Source: Sphingomonas caeni
GTDB lineage: Bacteria; Pseudomonadota; Alphaproteobacteria; Sphingomonadales; Sphingomonadaceae
Assembly: GCF_026013415.1 (NCBI RefSeq)
Contig: NZ_JAPDOK010000010.1
Span: forward strand, 1-64,000
Direction of reading: 5' to 3'
Length of the DNA: 64,000 bases
The translations under genes and the position numbers were made by a program. Each line of letters begins with the position of its first letter. The stretch's first letter is position 1. Shown here piece by piece: positions 60,573-64,000 of this stretch. Under the pieces are notes generated by a model, which did not search any database, was not told the DNA's origin, and saw only the letters and a program-made list of their open reading frames with translations.

Positions 60573-60665
60573 CCCGTTCGTGCTGAGCTTGTCGAAGCAC
60601 AGTCCTCCTGCCTCGACCCGCTCGCGAAAGAAGAGCTGCCCTTCGACAAGCTCAGGGCGAACGGG
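60573..60665. repeat. 93-bp inverted repeat (CCCGTTCGTGCTGAGC family)
   Basis: Arms near 60573-60598 and 60637-60665 pair with few mismatches (GAGCTTGTCGAAG with CTTCGACAAGCTC). It lies between mccA and the GNAT gene. A longer related form is at 31141-31285. Confidence 0.75.
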
Positions 60666-60680
60666 TGCTGGGTGGGTGGC

Positions 60681-61145
60681 ATGAGCGCGCCCATCTTCCG
60701 CGAGGCCGTGCCTGCCGACCTGCCCGCAATCCTCGCCATGCTCGCCCAGGACACCTATCCCGCCGACCGTGAGACCCATCCCGCCGATCCGCGCTACGCC
60801 CAAGCCTTCAACGCGATCGCCGCCGACCCCAACCAGCTGCTCGTCGCCGCCGAGCTGGACGGCCGCGTGGTCGGCACGCTCCAGCTCAGCTTCATCCCCG
60901 GCCTCTCCTTCCGCGGGGCGTGGCGCGGGCAGATCGAGGCGGTGCGGATCGCCGAGGATCTGCGCGGGCAAGGCCTTGGCGCGGCGCTGATCGACTGGGC
61001 GGTGGACCGCTGCCGCCAGCGCGGCTGTTTCATGGTGCAGTTGACCTCGTCGAATGAACGCACCGACGCGCACCGCTTCTACGAACGGCTCGGCTGGAAG
61101 CAGAGCCATACCGGGTTCAAGCTCAAGCTGATGGAGGCACGCTGA
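60681..61145 (+). CDS. GNAT family N-acetyltransferase
   Basis: A 154-residue acetyltransferase. Motif A for acetyl-CoA is IAEDLRGQGLGAALIDWAVDRCRQRG (about residues 94-119, with QGLGAA). FREAVPADLPAILAML is a usual start and NERTDAHRFYERLGWKQSHTGFKL a usual C-terminus. Substrate unknown. Start ATG 60681 is the first codon after the repeat. It overlaps the MaoC gene by one base (TGATG). Confidence 0.88.
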   Translation: MSAPIFREAVPADLPAILAMLAQDTYPADRETHPADPRYAQAFNAIAADPNQLLVAAELDGRVVGTLQLSFIPGLSFRGAWRGQIEAVRIAEDLRGQGLGAALIDWAVDRCRQRGCFMVQLTSSNERTDAHRFYERLGWKQSHTGFKLKLMEAR

Positions 61146-61597
61146 TGGCCGGACGCTATTTCGACGAATGGAAGGTCGGCGACACCATCGCCCATGACCT
61201 CCACCGCACCGTGACCGAGACCGACAACCTCCTCTTCTCCACCCTCACCCACAACATCCAGCCGCTCCACATCGATCTGGAGGCGGCGAAGAAGAGCGAG
61301 TTCGGCCAGATCCTCGTCAACGGCACCTTCACCTTCAGCCTGATGGTCGGGATCACCGTGGGCGACACGACCGCGGGCACGCTGGTCGCGAACCTCGGCT
61401 ATGACGAGCTGCGCATGCCCAAGCCGGTCTTCATCGGCGATACGCTGCGCGCCCAGACCGAGGTGATCGAGCTGCGCCCGAGCAAGTCGCGCCCCGGCCA
61501 GGGGATCGTCACCTGGGCGCACCGGATGCTCAACCAGCGCGACGAGGTGGTGTGTGAGTGCCGCCGTTCGGCGCTGCTCAAATCCAGGCCGGCCTGA
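61145..61597 (+). CDS. MaoC-type acyl-CoA hydratase
   Basis: A 150-residue hot-dog-fold protein. Its hydratase motif is NIQPLHIDLEAAKKSEFGQILVNGTFTFSLMVGI (about residues 37-70), with the Asp-x-His-like centre (H42, D44). It follows mccA and the GNAT gene in one transcript. Because no LiuC (crotonase) gene is seen, it may hydrate methylglutaconyl-CoA or another branched enoyl-CoA; this is inferred from context. The following 224 bases show no gene. Confidence 0.82.
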   Translation: MAGRYFDEWKVGDTIAHDLHRTVTETDNLLFSTLTHNIQPLHIDLEAAKKSEFGQILVNGTFTFSLMVGITVGDTTAGTLVANLGYDELRMPKPVFIGDTLRAQTEVIELRPSKSRPGQGIVTWAHRMLNQRDEVVCECRRSALLKSRPA

Positions 61598-61821
61598 TCA
61601 GCGCTTGAAATGTTGGATTTCAACTGCTTGACTTGGAGTGCCGGGGCATTCCGGGCCGCTCTTTGAACGTGTCGATCCTCAGACGTGACGGCTGACGCAA
61701 CGCGTTCAGCGCGCCGCCGCAAAAAGAGCGGATCAGTGTAACCCTGGTGTTACCTTCCGCACTGCAACATCTGCGAACGAAAGTGCCCGACCAGTGTCAA
61801 GTTCGTGTCAACTTTGGCGCG

Positions 61822-63285
61822 TCACGCCGCCTTCGCCGCCTTCGGAACCGGGTTCGAAAACTCCATCTCCTGATCGATCCCGCCAAAGCGCAGCGCCATC
61901 AGGTCGCGCGTATAATTCTGGTTGAGCCGCCACGGCTTGCGCGTCCCCTGCTTGGGGAAGTTCGCCATCGCGCGCTGGACATAGCCCGAGTTGAAATCGA
62001 GGAAAGGCACCTCCTCGACCGGCCCGGATAGCCGGGGCGTCACCTGCCTGAGCCCGCGCTTCTTCATCGCATTGAGCAACCGGCAGACATATTCGCAGGT
62101 CAGATCGGCCTTCAGCGTCCAGCTGGCATTGGTATAGCCGAACGACAGCGCCAGATTGGGCACGTCGGAGAGCATCATCCCCTTGTAGGTGGTGGCCTTG
62201 GGGATATCGACGGCCTTGCCATCGACCGTGAGCGGGATGCCGCTCATCACCTGCAGCTCGAGCCCCGTCGCGGTGACGATGATGTCGGCCGGCAGCGTCT
62301 CGCCATTCTGCAGCCGGATGCCCTCAGGCACGAACCGGTCGATATGCCCCGTGACGACCGACGAGCTCCCCTCGCGCAGCGAGGCGAACAGATCCTCGTC
62401 GGGGATCAGGCAGAGGCGCTGGTCCCACGGCTTGTAGGTGGGCGTGAAGTGCGTCTCGACATCGTGTCCGGGCAGTGCGTCGCGCACCATCGAGATCAGA
62501 TTCTCCTTCGCCTTGTCCGGGTGCTTGCGCATCAGCCGGAAGAAATATTGCTGGCCGAGCACATTCTTCCACCGCGTGATCGCATAAGCGGTCTTGGACG
62601 GCAGCCGCCTGCGCAGCCAGTTGGCGATCGAATCCTCGCTCGGCCGCGCGACGATATAGGTGGGCGAGCGCTGGAGCATGGTGACGTGTGCGGCGGTCTT
62701 GGCCATTTCGGGCACGAGCGTCACAGCGGTCGCGCCGCTGCCAATCACCACGACGCGCTTGCCCGCATAGTCGAGATCCTGCGGCCAGAATTGCGGGTGG
62801 ACGATCTTGCCGGCGAAGTCGCCCGTTCCTTCCCATTCGGGCGTGTAGCCGCGGGCGTAATTATAATAGCCGGTGCACATGAAGAGGAAATTGCAGGTGA
62901 AATGCTGCTCCTCTCCGTCGCGCTCGGCGACCACCGACCAGGCGGCGTCTTCGGTCGACCAGGCCGCGGACTTCACCCGGGTGCGGTACCGAATATGCTT
63001 GTCGATCCCGTAGTCGCGCGCCGTATCCTCGAGATAGGTCAGGATCGAGGGACCGTCGGCGATCGACTTGGCGTTGGTCCAGGGCCGGAAGGAAAAGCCG
63101 AGCGTGTACATATCCGAGTCGGAGCGGATACCGGGATAGCGGAACAGGTCCCAGGTCCCGCCCATCCGCTCGCGGCCCTCGAGAATCACATAGCTGCGGT
63201 CTGGGCTGTTGGCCTGCAGGTGATAGCCCGCCCCCACGCCCGAAATCCCCGCGCCCACCACCACCACGTCGAAATGTTCGGTCAT
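61822..63285 (-). CDS. Flavin-containing Baeyer-Villiger-type monooxygenase
   Basis: A 487-residue FAD/NADPH enzyme. The FAD motif is VVVVGAGISGVGAGY (7-21). The Baeyer-Villiger fingerprint FxGxxxHxxxWP is present (FAGKIVHPQFWP, about residues 157-168), and the NADPH motif is VVVIGSGATAVTLVPEM (about 178-194). RYPGIRSDSDMYTLGFSF is typical of the EtaA/MymA-like branch. It would insert oxygen beside ketones or hydroxylate. It ends against the MaoC operon, tail to tail. Confidence 0.9.
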   Translation of the reverse strand: MTEHFDVVVVGAGISGVGAGYHLQANSPDRSYVILEGRERMGGTWDLFRYPGIRSDSDMYTLGFSFRPWTNAKSIADGPSILTYLEDTARDYGIDKHIRYRTRVKSAAWSTEDAAWSVVAERDGEEQHFTCNFLFMCTGYYNYARGYTPEWEGTGDFAGKIVHPQFWPQDLDYAGKRVVVIGSGATAVTLVPEMAKTAAHVTMLQRSPTYIVARPSEDSIANWLRRRLPSKTAYAITRWKNVLGQQYFFRLMRKHPDKAKENLISMVRDALPGHDVETHFTPTYKPWDQRLCLIPDEDLFASLREGSSSVVTGHIDRFVPEGIRLQNGETLPADIIVTATGLELQVMSGIPLTVDGKAVDIPKATTYKGMMLSDVPNLALSFGYTNASWTLKADLTCEYVCRLLNAMKKRGLRQVTPRLSGPVEEVPFLDFNSGYVQRAMANFPKQGTRKPWRLNQNYTRDLMALRFGGIDQEMEFSNPVPKAAKAA

Positions 63286-63337
63286 CCGGCTCTCCTGCGT
63301 ACCGGATATTCGATTTTCCGTCGCAGATCAAAACCGA

Positions 63338-64000
63338 TCAATAATCCCGCGAATAACGCAGGCTCACCCCGGTCCCGCCGAACGAGCTGGTCGATGAGAG
63401 GATGCTCAGCGCCCGGCTGAGCGCGATCTCGAGCTGGGTTGCGGTGAATCCCCGCGCGTCGGTGATCACCTCGATATAGATGTCGTCGGTGATGTACTGC
63501 CCCGCCGCCAGCGCGGTCCCGCGGCCGCTGGCATCGTCGGGACTGAGGATGCGGAGCCGGTCGATCCCCACCACCGACCGCAGCTTGCCCAAGGGATTGA
63601 GCCCGCCGCCCGAACCCGTGAGCGAATTGAGCGCCGCGGCGAGCTGGATCGCCTCGGTGGCGGAGAGATTGGTCACCGAGCTGCCGAACAGGATGCGCGA
63701 GAGCACCTCGTCCTGCGGCAGCGCGGGCGATGAGGTGAAGGCGACCCGCGGCTGCTGCGCTGTGCCCGAAATGGTGAGGATCGCGGTGATCCCCTCGGCA
63801 TTGGCGGTCGCGCCGATATCGATCGCCGGGTTGGTCAGCTTGCGATCCTGGAAGCGGATCGTGCCGCGGTTTATCGTGAAGCGCCGGCCAGCAAAATCAT
63901 AGGTGCCGCGCACCACCGTGGCGTTGCCGCCGATCAGCGGATCGGCGGTGGTGCCGCCAATGGTGATGTTCGCCCGCCACTCGGATTCGAGCCCCATCCC
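63338..64000 (-). CDS. tamB: C-terminal part of TamB-like translocation/assembly protein (partial)
   Basis: At least 220 residues run from the window edge to the stop at 63338. The sequence matches the C-terminal DUF490 domain of TamB, which works with a BamA-like partner in the envelope: IGGTTADPLIGGNATVVRGTYDFAGRRFTINRGTIRF, then TISGTAQQPRVAFTSSPALPQDEVLSRILFG, and the last strand VSLRYSRDY with a terminal aromatic. The start is outside the window; the gene is probably over 1,000 residues long. Confidence 0.9.
   Translation of the reverse strand, partial: GMGLESEWRANITIGGTTADPLIGGNATVVRGTYDFAGRRFTINRGTIRFQDRKLTNPAIDIGATANAEGITAILTISGTAQQPRVAFTSSPALPQDEVLSRILFGSSVTNLSATEAIQLAAALNSLTGSGGGLNPLGKLRSVVGIDRLRILSPDDASGRGTALAAGQYITDDIYIEVITDARGFTATQLEIALSRALSILSSTSSFGGTGVSLRYSRDY

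Overview
The window looks like chromosomal DNA of a sphingomonad-type alphaproteobacterium (Sphingomonas or a close relative). This is inferred from the high GC content with strong C/G third-position bias, a DksA that has lost most zinc-finger cysteines, a DUF1465 (RcdA-type) gene, RcnB-like and PEP-CTERM secreted proteins, and many GC-rich palindromic intergenic repeats. There are no rRNAs, CRISPR arrays, prophage or recognisable transposase genes. One tRNA (Glu, anticodon TTC) is present at 33563-33637.

Layout. 0-5 kb: small membrane proteins, a gamma-carbonic-anhydrase-like protein, nitronate monooxygenase, DUF1465, two tiny DUF465 proteins on opposite strands, a PilZ protein and dksA. 5.2-12.5 kb: a large Ser/Gly-rich protein with a PEP-CTERM-like sorting tail, a host-attachment-family protein, serS (whose tRNA-binding arm has foreign-looking codon usage, behind a hairpin-rich leader), a NlpD-like LysM/M23 lipoprotein, DUF486, a TonB-C protein, DUF1761 and rimO. 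12.5-24 kb: a 167-bp nested palindrome, a 787-residue secreted protein joining two c-type haem sites to a vWD-like segment, uncharacterised secreted and membrane proteins, an M17 aminopeptidase overlapping a DUF2252 gene, a GFA protein, a LuxR-HTH/VOC fusion, a DHA2 transporter and an LPG-synthase-type membrane protein. 23.5-33.6 kb: tpiA, ppiD, trpE, a LigB-type dioxygenase, an orphan [2Fe-2S] subunit, an RcnB-like protein, a prolyl-4-hydroxylase-like enzyme, recJ, a VOC protein and the tRNA. 33.8-42.5 kb: a diguanylate cyclase tail-to-tail with an ECF sigma/anti-sigma pair, a divergent periplasmic subtilase, a Gly/Ser-rich secreted protein, a beta-hydroxyacid dehydrogenase, a second (lipoprotein) subtilase and an MHS-family transporter with an extra periplasmic domain.

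45-62 kb is an amino-acid catabolism zone. A TetR regulator diverges from hpd-hmgA (tyrosine to maleylacetoacetate) across a palindromic operator candidate. A small Rieske ferredoxin and isovaleryl-CoA dehydrogenase follow. Both methylcrotonyl-CoA carboxylase subunits (mccB, mccA) are present but are separated by an acyltransferase, DUF1295, DUF3088 and a DUF559 nuclease-like gene. A MaoC-type hydratase follows mccA. No LiuC hydratase or LiuE lyase is visible. The window ends with a Baeyer-Villiger-type monooxygenase and the C-terminus of a TamB-like protein.

Intergenic spaces hold several families of inverted repeats. One family deserves attention: in both copies its right arm ends in GGGGAGGAATT directly before a start codon, so the repeat appears to supply the ribosome binding site. 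In one copy a DUF559 endonuclease-like gene lies between the two arms.
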